64,000 nt of DNA, from positions 1-64,000 of the forward strand of contig NZ_WBMT01000016.1 of the NCBI RefSeq assembly GCF_008923185.1, written 5' to 3'. This document shows, in pieces, positions 32,823 through 56,524 of this stretch. The notes below the pieces were generated by a model. It was given only the letters and a program-made list of their open reading frames with translations, was not told the origin of the DNA and made no database searches. Made by a program: the position numbers and the translations under genes. Source of the stretch: Actinomadura rudentiformis. GTDB taxonomy: Bacteria; Actinomycetota; Actinomycetes; Streptosporangiales; Streptosporangiaceae. The stretch's first letter is position 1. The number at the start of each line of letters is the position of its first letter.

Positions 32823-35800
32823 ATGGTTGATCAACATCTCCCGGTGCGGGACGAGGATGTTCTGGTGCTTCCGGCCGAGCTGCGGCGGCAGCTGCATCCG
32901 CGGCGAGGCGGCCACCGCGGGCCGGCGATCAAGGTCGACAAGGGTGCCGCGGCGCGGCTCCGGAAGCGGTGGAGAGCCGAGTGGCGGGACCCCGAGTCGC
33001 TGATCGCCCTGGTGGTGCCGGACGGGCAGTGGGCGGACGCCGCACGGAGGTGCCTTGCGGGTGAGGCCGACCCGGCCGGGGCGGCGGCGGTCGCCTTGAT
33101 CCCGTGGAAGGTCGAGCGGACGGTACCCGGCAGTTGCGGGAAGCCGGACCACTGGATCTGGAAGGGCGGCGCCTGGGTCAACAAACGGGGCATCTCCGAC
33201 AAGCAGCTTGATGGGCGCGAGGACGACTGGGTCCGGAGCGGTTACAACGGCTGGTCCAAAGGGGGCATGCCCGAAGATCTTCTGGAGTTGCAGAGCTCGC
33301 TCGTGGACGCGTGGTCCTCGGAGCATGGCTTGGCGTTCGCGGCCTGCGCGCTGGTCGAGCTGAGCACGGTCGGGGCGACCTGGGCCGCCGGCTCGAAGGT
33401 CGCGTTCCGTACCGGCAAGAAACTCTGGCTCGGCGAGGAGGGCGCACGGCGCATGCGGACCCTGCTGGCGGCGGCCGATGACCGCGACTACGAGGAGGCG
33501 GTCGGAAGGCTGGCGGAGCATCGCCGGACCCTCTATCAGAAGGTCGTCACGTCATACCTGCTACCGACGCGGCAGAACTGGCTGAACGACTGCCAGGAGT
33601 GGCTGGACGACAGCCCCGACTGGCAGCTGGAGTGGCTGCATATCGCGATCTCCACGCCGAAGCGCCTGGCAATGAACAACGCGCTGGCCCATGAGGGACA
33701 CCCCGTGGGGCTGCTCGTCACCCTGGCCGACGCCGCTGGGGCGGACGCCCTCCCACTGTTCGCCCGGGGCCTGGACGGCCACGCCGACGACGTCGAGCGC
33801 AAGCGGCTGCTCAAGGTGATCGGCTTGATGCCCTTCGACGAGGCGTTCCAGGTGCTGCTGGACCGTGTCGACGGCCGGCACGTCGAGTCGGCGCTGACCA
33901 CGGCGATGACACGGTTCCCGGCGCGGGCGCTGCGGATGCTGGCCGCGGCGGGCGCCACCGATCTGCTCGCCGGTCACGTTCAGGCCCACCCGGACCTGGC
34001 CGCGGCGATGCTGGCCGATCTGCCGGGCGAGTCCCGTGCTCTCGTCGAGAAGGTCACCGCGGCCGACATGCGGATACCGGAAGCGGAGCCGGATGACCTG
34101 CCAGGGCTGCTCGTCCAGCCGCCGTGGACCCGCGAGCGGGCGAAGCCGGTGGTCATCCCGGGTCTGGAGCCGCCTGGCGAGGTGACGATGAGCTGGGCAC
34201 CGGGTGAGCGGGAGGCCTGGAACACCCCCTTCCAGCCCAAGCTTGACCCGGCCGCCATGGACTGGGAGAAGGCTGCCCGGAGATTCCGATCCGGAGGCTG
34301 CGACTGGCAGGAGGAAGCCGAAGTACTGCTGCTGGGGCCAGAGGAGGTGGTCCGGCCCCTGCTCGCCGGCTGGGGGAGCGGCTGGTGGCCCATCAGCTGG
34401 AAGAAGCGCGTGGCGAGCCGATTCGCCGAGGACGCCGTGGGAGTGGCGCTGGCCGCCGCCAAAGAGTTGCCTGAGGAATGCGGAGAACTTCTCCTCCCGT
34501 ACCTGAACGCCGACGTCGCGGCGCTGGCGGCCGACTGGCTGGCCACCAGGAAACTGACCCGGCGAACGGCGATCGACTGGTTCGACCGGCACGGCGCCGG
34601 TGCGGTCCGAATGCTCATTCCCTCCGCACTCGGAAAGCCCGGGAAGAAGCGCAGGCAGGCCGAACGAGCGCTGCGGCTGCTGGCCCGCCGGACAGGCGCC
34701 GAGAAGATCGTGGCGGCCGCGCATGACCTCGGCGCGGAGGCGGCGAACGCGATCGAGGCGCTGGTGGCCGACCCGCTGGATCACCTCCCGGACCCGGTGC
34801 CGTCCGTGGAGGGCTGGGCCGTCCCGGGCGCGCTCCCGCAGATCCTGCTGCGCGGCCGTGAGCGGGCGCTGCCGGTCGCGGCGGCCGGTCACGTGATCAC
34901 AATGCTCGCGATGTCGAAACCGGACGAGGTCTACGCGGGCGTCGACGTGATCCGAGGACTCTGCGACAGCCGTTCCTTGGCCGAGTTCTCCTGGGCGTTG
35001 TTCGAACGCTGGGAGCAACACGGCGCACCGGCCAAGGACGGCTGGGCCATGGACCAGCTCGCCTGGCTCGGCGACGACGAGACGGTCCGCAGGCTGGCCG
35101 CCGCAGTCCAGGTCTGGCCCGGCGAGGGAGGCCACCAGAAGGCGGTGCGGGGTCTGGACGTGCTCGCCGCCCTCGGCACCGACCTGGCGCTCATGCACCT
35201 GCACGGCATCTCGCAGCGGGTGAAGTTCACAGGGCTCAAGTCCCGGGCCCAGGACAAGATCGCGGAGATCGCCGGGAGCCTCGGCCTCACGACCGAGCAG
35301 CTCGCCGACCGCACGGTGCCGGACTTCGGGCTGGACGATGACGGAAGCATGACGCTCGACTACGGGCCGCGCCGCTTCACCGTCGGCTTCGACGAGGCGC
35401 TCGTCCCGTACGTCCTCGACGAGGACGGCCACCGGCGTAAGACACTGCCTCGTCCGAGTGCGAACGACGACACCGACCTCGCCCCCGCCGCCTATCAGCG
35501 CTTCTCCTCGATGAAGAAGGTGGCGCGAACCGCCGGCGCGGAACAGGTCCGGCGACTGGAGCGGGCCATGGTCACGCGACGGCGGTGGACCGCGGCCGAA
35601 TTCCGCGACCTGTTCGTCAAGCATCCCCTGGTCTGGCACATCGCCCGCCGCCTCGTCTGGCTGGCCGAGGAGGACGGCACGACGACGGCTTTCCGGGTCG
35701 CCGAAGACCGCACGTTCGCCGACGTCCACGATGATGCGTTCACGCTCCCCGAGACGGCGACGGTCGGCATCGCACACCCCCTGTGCCTGGGCGACGATCT

Positions 35801-36188
35801 CGCCGCTTGGCGGGAGGCACTGGAGGACTACGAGATCCTGCAGCCGTTCCCCCAAGTCGAAAGAGGGACCTACGCGCTCACCGAGGCGGAGCGCCACAGC
35901 GACCGGCTCACCCGCTTCGAGAACCTCACCGTGCGGACGGTGCGGGTCCTCGCCCTGCGTCACCGTGGCTGGGAGCGCTCCGGTTTCGGTCTCTTCCGCG
36001 TTCTGCCCGCCGGTCGGAGCGTCTTCCTTGAGGTGGACCCAGGTCTGCCCTTCGGCAGCCCCGACGAGGAGCCGGAGCAACGGATCGATACCGTCCAGCT
36101 AACCGATGGAGCCCTTTTCGGCGACCTGGACCCGGTGACCGCCTCGGAGATCATCGCCGACCTGACGTCGCTGGCAGGAACGCCCTAG
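32823..36188 (+). CDS. DUF4132 (MolR/WGR-associated) family protein
   Basis: The protein is 1121 aa from the ATG at 32823. The C-terminal 400 residues carry the DUF4132 hallmarks: DDDGSMTLDYGPRRFTVGFD, PRPSANDD, RLERAMVTRRRWTAAEFRDL, HPLVWHIARRLVW and DYEILQPFPQVERG. The N-terminal two-thirds is helical-repeat-like (WLATRKLTRRTAIDWFDRHG, AERALRLLARRTGAEKI). The biochemical function of the family is not established. It is a soluble, probably scaffold-like protein, transcribed away from the large helical gene. Confidence 0.82.
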   Translation: MVDQHLPVRDEDVLVLPAELRRQLHPRRGGHRGPAIKVDKGAAARLRKRWRAEWRDPESLIALVVPDGQWADAARRCLAGEADPAGAAAVALIPWKVERTVPGSCGKPDHWIWKGGAWVNKRGISDKQLDGREDDWVRSGYNGWSKGGMPEDLLELQSSLVDAWSSEHGLAFAACALVELSTVGATWAAGSKVAFRTGKKLWLGEEGARRMRTLLAAADDRDYEEAVGRLAEHRRTLYQKVVTSYLLPTRQNWLNDCQEWLDDSPDWQLEWLHIAISTPKRLAMNNALAHEGHPVGLLVTLADAAGADALPLFARGLDGHADDVERKRLLKVIGLMPFDEAFQVLLDRVDGRHVESALTTAMTRFPARALRMLAAAGATDLLAGHVQAHPDLAAAMLADLPGESRALVEKVTAADMRIPEAEPDDLPGLLVQPPWTRERAKPVVIPGLEPPGEVTMSWAPGEREAWNTPFQPKLDPAAMDWEKAARRFRSGGCDWQEEAEVLLLGPEEVVRPLLAGWGSGWWPISWKKRVASRFAEDAVGVALAAAKELPEECGELLLPYLNADVAALAADWLATRKLTRRTAIDWFDRHGAGAVRMLIPSALGKPGKKRRQAERALRLLARRTGAEKIVAAAHDLGAEAANAIEALVADPLDHLPDPVPSVEGWAVPGALPQILLRGRERALPVAAAGHVITMLAMSKPDEVYAGVDVIRGLCDSRSLAEFSWALFERWEQHGAPAKDGWAMDQLAWLGDDETVRRLAAAVQVWPGEGGHQKAVRGLDVLAALGTDLALMHLHGISQRVKFTGLKSRAQDKIAEIAGSLGLTTEQLADRTVPDFGLDDDGSMTLDYGPRRFTVGFDEALVPYVLDEDGHRRKTLPRPSANDDTDLAPAAYQRFSSMKKVARTAGAEQVRRLERAMVTRRRWTAAEFRDLFVKHPLVWHIARRLVWLAEEDGTTTAFRVAEDRTFADVHDDAFTLPETATVGIAHPLCLGDDLAAWREALEDYEILQPFPQVERGTYALTEAERHSDRLTRFENLTVRTVRVLALRHRGWERSGFGLFRVLPAGRSVFLEVDPGLPFGSPDEEPEQRIDTVQLTDGALFGDLDPVTASEIIADLTSLAGTP

Positions 36189-36205
36189 ACGCGCTGGAGG
36201 CCGGG

Positions 36206-37045
36206 TCATCGGTGGTGGCGGCCTATGGGGATGACCAGCGGGGTGCCGCTGACCGGGTCGGGTGTCACCTGGCAGCGCATGCCGAAGACGTCCTCGACCA
36301 GCTCCGCGTCGATCACGTCGGCGGGGCTGCCCTGGGTCACGATCGCGCCGGACTTCATGACGATGATGTGGTCGGCGTAGCGGCACGCCTGGTTGAGGTC
36401 GTGCAGGACCATCACGATCGTGCGGCCTTCGTGGCGGTTGAGGTCCACGACCAGGTCGAGCACGTCGATCTGGTGGGCGAGGTCGAGGAAGGTCGTCGGC
36501 TCGTCCAGGAGGAGGATCGGGGTGCCCTGCGCGACGGCCATGGCGATCCAGGCACGTTGGCGCTGGCCGCCGGAGAGTTCGTCGATGGGGCGGTCGGCGT
36601 GCTCCAGCATGCCGGTGGCGCGCAGGGCCTCGGTGACGGCGTTCTCGTCGCCGGACGACCATTGGCGCCACCAGGTCTGGTGCGGCGAGCGGCCCTGGCC
36701 GACCAGGTCGGTGACGGTGAGCCCTTCGGGGGCGACGGGCGACTGGGGGAGGATGCCGAGCCGCTGGGCGACCTGGCGGGTCGGCATCGAGTGGATGGAA
36801 CGGCCGTCGAGGTGGACCGCCCCGCTGCGTGGAGGCAGGAGGCGGGCCAAGGCGCGCAGGAGGGTGGACTTGCCGCAGGCGTTCGCGCCGATGATGACGC
36901 TGATCTGGCCGGACGGCACCACGAGGTCGAGGTCCTCGACGACGACGCGGTCGTCGTAGGCGAGTTTCAGCCCGTTCGCCCGCAGGTCTGGAGCAGGGAG
37001 TGCGTCCTGTGCCGGGGCGGGCATGCGGGACTTGAGGAACGTCAC
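36206..37045 (-). CDS. Ferric-siderophore ABC transporter ATP-binding protein
   Basis: The protein is 279 aa from the GTG at 37045 (an ATG seven codons in is also possible). It is FecE/FepC type: Walker A GANACGKST, signature LSGGQRQRAW, Walker B ILLLDEP and H-loop VLHDLNQACRYADHI. The end DPVSGTPLVIPIGRHHR is typical of siderophore ATPases. It is the last gene of the importer operon starting at 39214. Confidence 0.92.
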   Translation of the reverse strand: MTFLKSRMPAPAQDALPAPDLRANGLKLAYDDRVVVEDLDLVVPSGQISVIIGANACGKSTLLRALARLLPPRSGAVHLDGRSIHSMPTRQVAQRLGILPQSPVAPEGLTVTDLVGQGRSPHQTWWRQWSSGDENAVTEALRATGMLEHADRPIDELSGGQRQRAWIAMAVAQGTPILLLDEPTTFLDLAHQIDVLDLVVDLNRHEGRTIVMVLHDLNQACRYADHIIVMKSGAIVTQGSPADVIDAELVEDVFGMRCQVTPDPVSGTPLVIPIGRHHR

Positions 37046-37050
37046 GGACT

Positions 37051-38124
37051 TCAACCTCCAGAGCCGGCGCGGTTGGCGCGGGCCAGCTGCCACAGCAGGA
37101 ACGGTGCGCCCAGGACGCCGGTGACGACGCCGACCGGGATGACCATGTCGGACAGGAGCCGCTGGCTGATCAGGTCGCTCAGCAGCACGATGGCCGCGCC
37201 GGTGAGCGCGGCGGCGGTGAGCGGCGGTGCGGGGGTGCGGGCCAGCCGCTGGGCGATCTGCGGCGAGGCCAGCGCGACGAACAGGACGGGACCGGTGGCG
37301 GCCGTCGCGAACGCGGCCAGTGCCGATGCGGAGAGGACCAGGGCCAGGCGTGTGCGCTGCACCGGTGTGCCCAGTCCTGCAGCCACCTCGTCGCCCAGCA
37401 GCAACGTGCGCTGGAGGCGGGTGAGCAGGACCAGGATGGGGAGCACGAGGAGGAGGGCGAAGGCGAGCGGGCGCGCCTCGGCCCAGCCGCGGTCGTTGAG
37501 GCTGCCGACGAGCCAACCCAGGATCTTCTGGGCCTGGTAGAGCTCCATGCGGCTGACCAGGTAGACCGTCAGGCTCGTGCACATCCAGCTGATGCCGATG
37601 CCGACCAGGACGATCCGGTAGCCGGTCGTGCCGCGGTTCCAGGCCAGCAGGTAGATCAGCACCCCGGCCGTCAGAGCGCCCACGAGCCCGAGCGTCTGCG
37701 AGCTCAGGCCGCCGCCGATGCCGAACGCGACGCCGGCGGCCACGGCCGCGCCGGCGCCCTGGGTGATGCCGAGCATGTCGGGGCTGGCCAGCGGGTTGCG
37801 CGTGACGGTCTGGAAGACCGCCCCCGCGGCACCGAACGCGGCGCCGCTGAGCAGCGCGACCATGGCGCGGGGCAGGCGCAGCTCCCGTACCGCGAAGAGC
37901 GTCGCGGGGTCGCCGCTGCCCCAGAGCGCGGGCACGACGTCGGGCAGCGCGACCGGGAAGTCGCCGCTCCCGAACGCGATCGCTGTGCAGAAGACGCCGA
38001 ACGCGACCGCGGCGAGCGTCAGCCACACGAGGATCAGTCGCGGGCGTACGACTCCGGAGACGGCGGGGTGCGTCAGGCGGAACGTGGCGCGGCCTGGTCT
38101 GCGGGCGGCGTCGATACCGAGCAT
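37051..38124 (-). CDS. Ferric-siderophore ABC transporter permease (FecD/FepG type)
   Basis: The protein is 357 aa with about nine to ten membrane helices: LRLPRAMVALLSGAAFGAAG, AVFQTVTRNPLASPDMLGIT, GLLAxxxNERSW-like region GSLNDRGWAEARP and SDMVIPVGVVTGVLGAPFLL. The SP/GW loop and the G-V-V-T-G-V-L-G-A-P-F end place it in the FepG group. It pairs with the FecC-type permease 4 bp upstream. Confidence 0.92.
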   Translation of the reverse strand: MLGIDAARRPGRATFRLTHPAVSGVVRPRLILVWLTLAAVAFGVFCTAIAFGSGDFPVALPDVVPALWGSGDPATLFAVRELRLPRAMVALLSGAAFGAAGAVFQTVTRNPLASPDMLGITQGAGAAVAAGVAFGIGGGLSSQTLGLVGALTAGVLIYLLAWNRGTTGYRIVLVGIGISWMCTSLTVYLVSRMELYQAQKILGWLVGSLNDRGWAEARPLAFALLLVLPILVLLTRLQRTLLLGDEVAAGLGTPVQRTRLALVLSASALAAFATAATGPVLFVALASPQIAQRLARTPAPPLTAAALTGAAIVLLSDLISQRLLSDMVIPVGVVTGVLGAPFLLWQLARANRAGSGG

Positions 38125-38128
38125 GGGC

Positions 38129-39214
38129 CTACAGCTCCGCGAGCCGGCGGCGGCGGACCAGGGCGATGAAGAAGGGCGCTCCGAGGAACGCCGCGACGAG
38201 GCTCACATCGATCTCCTGCGGACGGGCCACGACGCGGCCGATGATGTCGGCGGCGAGCAGCAGGCACGGCGCGACCAGCATCGAGCCGGGCAGCAGCCAG
38301 CGGTGGTCGGGGCCGGTGATGAGCCGGACGACGTGCGGCACGACCAGGCCGACGAAGACGATCGGCCCGACGACGGCGGTGATGGTGCCGGTGAGGAGGG
38401 TGACCGCCAGCGCGGCGCGCAGCCGGACCATGCCGAGCCGCCGGCCGAGCGCCACCGCGACGTCGTCACCGAGGGCGATGCTGTTGAGCGCCGTCGCGAT
38501 GCTCAAGGCGAGCAGCACGCCGGCGGCGAGGAACGGCGCGACGCGCAGCAGCGTGCCGCCGTCGTGTCCGGTCAGCGACCCCGACGACCAGTAGCGGTAG
38601 CGGTCGAGCGCCTCGGGGTCGGTCAGCGCGATACCGCTCGTCAGCGAGTCGAGCAGGTAGGTGATCGCCACTCCGGCGAGGGCGAGCTTGACCGGTGAGG
38701 CGCCGCCGCGTCCCCGGCTGCCCAGGAGATACACGACGACGGTCGCGACGAGCGTCCCGCCGAACGCGAACCAGATCGAGCCCATCAGCGCGGTGATTCC
38801 GAACACACCGATCGCGACCACCGTGCCGAACGCAGCGCCCGCGGTGACGCCGAGCAGGCCCGGGTCGGCGAGCGGATTGCGGGTGAGCCCCTGCATGACC
38901 GCGCCCGCCAGCCCGAGGGCCGTTCCGGCGAGCACGGCGACCACCGTGCGGAACATCCGCGTGCTCCGGACGATGGCCTCGGTCTCGGGGTCCACGCCCG
39001 GATGGCCGGGGTCGAAGAGCGCACGGACGACCAGGTCAAGGGGGATGGAGCGGCTTCCGATCGCCAGCGACGCGAGACACAGCACGACCAGCGCGACGGC
39101 GGCGGCGGCGATGAGCAGCGGGCGCCTCAACGGGCGGGGTGGAGGCGCCGTTCCGGCGGCCGGTGAGGCCACGTCCCGCGCGGTCGGCGCGGGTGCCGTG
39201 CTGTCACGTGTCAC
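38129..39214 (-). CDS. Ferric-siderophore ABC transporter permease (FecC/FepD type)
   Basis: The protein is 361 aa from the GTG at 39214; the frame runs 11 codons further, but that part overlaps the iron-box promoter. It has FecCD motifs TALGLAGAVMQGLTRNPLAD, SSGSLTG, VGLVVPHVVRLITGPDHRWL and ISLVAAFLGAPFFIALVR-like end. It is the first gene of the importer operon and divergent from the binding-protein/NRPS operon. Confidence 0.92.
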   Translation of the reverse strand: MTRDSTAPAPTARDVASPAAGTAPPPRPLRRPLLIAAAAVALVVLCLASLAIGSRSIPLDLVVRALFDPGHPGVDPETEAIVRSTRMFRTVVAVLAGTALGLAGAVMQGLTRNPLADPGLLGVTAGAAFGTVVAIGVFGITALMGSIWFAFGGTLVATVVVYLLGSRGRGGASPVKLALAGVAITYLLDSLTSGIALTDPEALDRYRYWSSGSLTGHDGGTLLRVAPFLAAGVLLALSIATALNSIALGDDVAVALGRRLGMVRLRAALAVTLLTGTITAVVGPIVFVGLVVPHVVRLITGPDHRWLLPGSMLVAPCLLLAADIIGRVVARPQEIDVSLVAAFLGAPFFIALVRRRRLAEL

Positions 39215-39234
39215 AAAGATCCGATCTGGCTGGT

Positions 39235-39253
39235 TTAGGCAAGGCATACCTCA
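39235..39253. promoter_or_regulatory. Iron box for the importer operon
   Basis: TTAGGCAAGGCATACCTCA matches the iron-box consensus at about 14 of 19 positions and lies 20 bp before the FecC-type permease start. It should make the importer IdeR/DmdR-repressed. Confidence 0.7.
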
Positions 39254-39291
39254 CTAGCAGGGGGTATGCAACCCTTTCATCGGGATTGAAG

Positions 39292-39310
39292 ATAGGTAAG
39301 GCTTACCTTA
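39292..39310. promoter_or_regulatory. Iron box for the binding-protein/NRPS operon
   Basis: ATAGGTAAGGCTTACCTTA is a near-palindrome matching the iron-box consensus at about 15 of 19 positions, 50 bp before the binding-protein start. It probably controls the 16.5-kb unit lipoprotein-NRPS-mbtH. Confidence 0.8.
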
Positions 39311-39359
39311 GTATCGCCGCCGACCGGCGTTCGACTCGAGCCCGAAAAAAGAGGAAGCA

Positions 39360-40403
39360 ATGTCTCGACCTCCCAAGCAACTCGCGGGCGTCCGGCGGGC
39401 CAGGCGCCTGCTGACGGCGTTCGCCGCACTCACGCTCGGCATGACGCTCGCCGCGGGCTGCGGCGACTCGGACTCCACCGACAAGGCGGCCGGCGCGGCC
39501 GCGCCGAGCGCCGCCGGGGGGTCCTTCCCCGCCACGGTCGAGCACATGCACGGCACGACGACCATCAAGAAGAAGCCGGAGCGGATCGTCACGATCGGCC
39601 TCAGCGACCACGAGCCCGTGCTCGCCCTCGGCTACAAGCCGGTCGGCGTCGTCGACTGGTTCGAGCGCAAGCCGTTCACCGACTGGCCGTGGGCCAAGAG
39701 CGCGTGGGGCGGGACCGAGCCGACCGTCCTCGGGCTGCGCGAGGACGGCGTCAAGATGGAGAAGCTGCTCGCGCTGAAGCCCGACCTCATCTTCGCGATG
39801 TACTCGGGCGTCGAGAAGAAGCAGTACGACCAGCTGTCGAAGATCGCTCCGGTGGTCGCCCAGCCCAAGGGCTATGACCCGTACGCCGCGCCGTGGAAGG
39901 AGTACACCCTCCTGGCCGGCCGCGCGCTGGGCGCCGAGCCCAAGGCCAAGCAGCTGATCAGCGACATCGACGCCAAGTTCGCGCAGGTCCGCAAGGACAA
40001 CCCGCAGTGGGCGGGCAAGACCGCGGTCGCGGCGGACAGTTTCAAGGCCGGTACCTACTCGGCCTTCCAGAAGGGCGACCCCAAGTCGGCGTTCCTGGCC
40101 GACCTCGGCTTCACCGTCCCCGAGGAGATCACCAAGAAGGCCGGCAAGTCCAACGTCGTCGAGTTCGGCTCCGAGGGGCTCAACATCCTGGAGGTCGACC
40201 GGCTGGTGTGGCTGACCACCGGCAAGGAGCCGCACGCGCGCATCAAGGCCGACAAGGTCTACAAGGAGCTCAAGGTCGCCAAGGAGGGCCGCGACCTGTT
40301 CCTGACCTACCAGGACCCGCCGATCGGCGCGGCGCTCTCGTTCAACACCGTCCTGAGCATCCCCTACGCGATCGAGCAGACGGTCCCGCTGATCAAGAAG
40401 TAG
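39360..40403 (+). CDS. Ferric-siderophore-binding lipoprotein
   Basis: The protein is 347 aa; ATG at 39360 with a GAGG site 6 bp upstream. Lipobox LAAGCG. The mature type III binding fold has KKPERIVTIGLSDHEPVLAL, GYKPVGVVDWFERKPF, LALKPDLIFAMYSG and SIPYAIEQTVPLIKK. The GLSDHE segment is typical of hydroxamate-siderophore receptors. The end of the gene is duplicated after the stop (two imperfect copies of cpgctg(a/c)tcaagaagtag at 40386-40424), a small scar. Confidence 0.92.
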   Translation: MSRPPKQLAGVRRARRLLTAFAALTLGMTLAAGCGDSDSTDKAAGAAAPSAAGGSFPATVEHMHGTTTIKKKPERIVTIGLSDHEPVLALGYKPVGVVDWFERKPFTDWPWAKSAWGGTEPTVLGLREDGVKMEKLLALKPDLIFAMYSGVEKKQYDQLSKIAPVVAQPKGYDPYAAPWKEYTLLAGRALGAEPKAKQLISDIDAKFAQVRKDNPQWAGKTAVAADSFKAGTYSAFQKGDPKSAFLADLGFTVPEEITKKAGKSNVVEFGSEGLNILEVDRLVWLTTGKEPHARIKADKVYKELKVAKEGRDLFLTYQDPPIGAALSFNTVLSIPYAIEQTVPLIKK

Positions 40404-40478
40404 GTCCGGCTGCTCAAGAAGTAGCGGGACGGGAACGACGACACTCACTGCGGCAACGTGCGGAAAGGCTAGGGGACG

Positions 40479-55693
<15,215 letters not shown>

Positions 55694-55697
<4 letters not shown>

Positions 55698-55906
55698 GCA
55701 CCAACCCCTTCGAAGACGCCGAGGGCCGCTACTACGTCCTCGTCAACCACGAGAACCAGCACTCCCTGTGGCCCGCGTTCGCCGAGATCCCCAACGGCTG
55801 GACCGTCGCGTTCGGCGAGGACACCCGCGACGCCTGCCTGGCCTATGTCGAGGAGAACTGGACCGACCTGCGGCCCAAGAGCCTCATTGAGGCCATGAAC
55901 GGCTGA
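55694..55906 (+). CDS. MbtH-like protein
   Basis: The protein is 70 aa; its ATG overlaps the NRPS stop (ATGA). It has the family pattern NPFEDAEGRYYVLVNHENQ, HSLWPAF, IPNGWTVAFGEDTRDACLAY and VEENWTDLRP. MbtH proteins bind and activate adenylation domains, so this is the cognate partner of the siderophore NRPS. Confidence 0.97.
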
Positions 55907-55954
55907 ACGTGAACGCCTGAATCCTCTGGGGCGGGGCGAGCAACAATCTGGGCC

Positions 55955-56524
55955 ATGGCGCGTCTTTATGGCATGGATCAAGAGGGCTTGACCGTGATCG
56001 ACCCGCCTGGCGCCGGACCGGAACCCGAATCCGAGCCCGAGCCCGAGCCGGTGGGCGCGCTGTTCGCCGAGAACCGGCTCAAGCTGTTCCGGCTTGCGGT
56101 GCTTCTGGTCGGGGACGAGAACACCGCCGAGGACGTCGTGCAGGACGCGTTCCTCGGACTGCACCGCAGATGGGGGACGCTGGACGGCGAGGAGAAGGCG
56201 CTCGCGTACGCCCGGGCGTCCGTCGTGAACGCCTGCCGGTCGGTCATCCGGCGCCGCGTGGTGGCGCGGCGGTTCGGAGCGCACCATGAGCCGCCGATGT
56301 GGTCGGCGGAGTCGGAGGCGCTCGTCGGCGAGGACCGCCGCCGCGTCATGGAGGCCGTGCAGCGGCTGCCACGCAGACGGCGCGAGGTGCTCGTCATGCG
56401 CTACTACCTCGACCTGAGCGACGCGGAGATCGCCGCCGCGCTGGGCGTCAGCCAGGTCACCGTCCGTACGACCGCCGCCCGGGGCCTCAAGGCCCTGGCC
56501 CGCCTCCTGGGGAACGACGAATGA
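55955..56524 (+). CDS. SigE-family ECF RNA polymerase sigma factor
   Basis: The protein is 189 aa from the ATG at 55955 (another ATG at 55973). An acidic Glu/Pro tail precedes region 2 (ENTAEDVVQDAFLGLHRRW), and region 4 is LPRRRREVLVMRYY with the HTH AEIAAALGVSQVTVRTTAAR. It belongs to the SigE-type ECF group common in actinomycetes. It overlaps the next gene by 4 bp, so the two form a sigma/partner unit. It is 48 bp after mbtH; whether it is on the siderophore transcript is unclear. Confidence 0.88.
   Translation: MARLYGMDQEGLTVIDPPGAGPEPESEPEPEPVGALFAENRLKLFRLAVLLVGDENTAEDVVQDAFLGLHRRWGTLDGEEKALAYARASVVNACRSVIRRRVVARRFGAHHEPPMWSAESEALVGEDRRRVMEAVQRLPRRRREVLVMRYYLDLSDAEIAAALGVSQVTVRTTAARGLKALARLLGNDE

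Noticed and set aside
33561..36080. 839-codon open frame antisense to the DUF4132 gene
   Set aside because: Shadow frame; DUF4132 motifs are clear on the plus strand.
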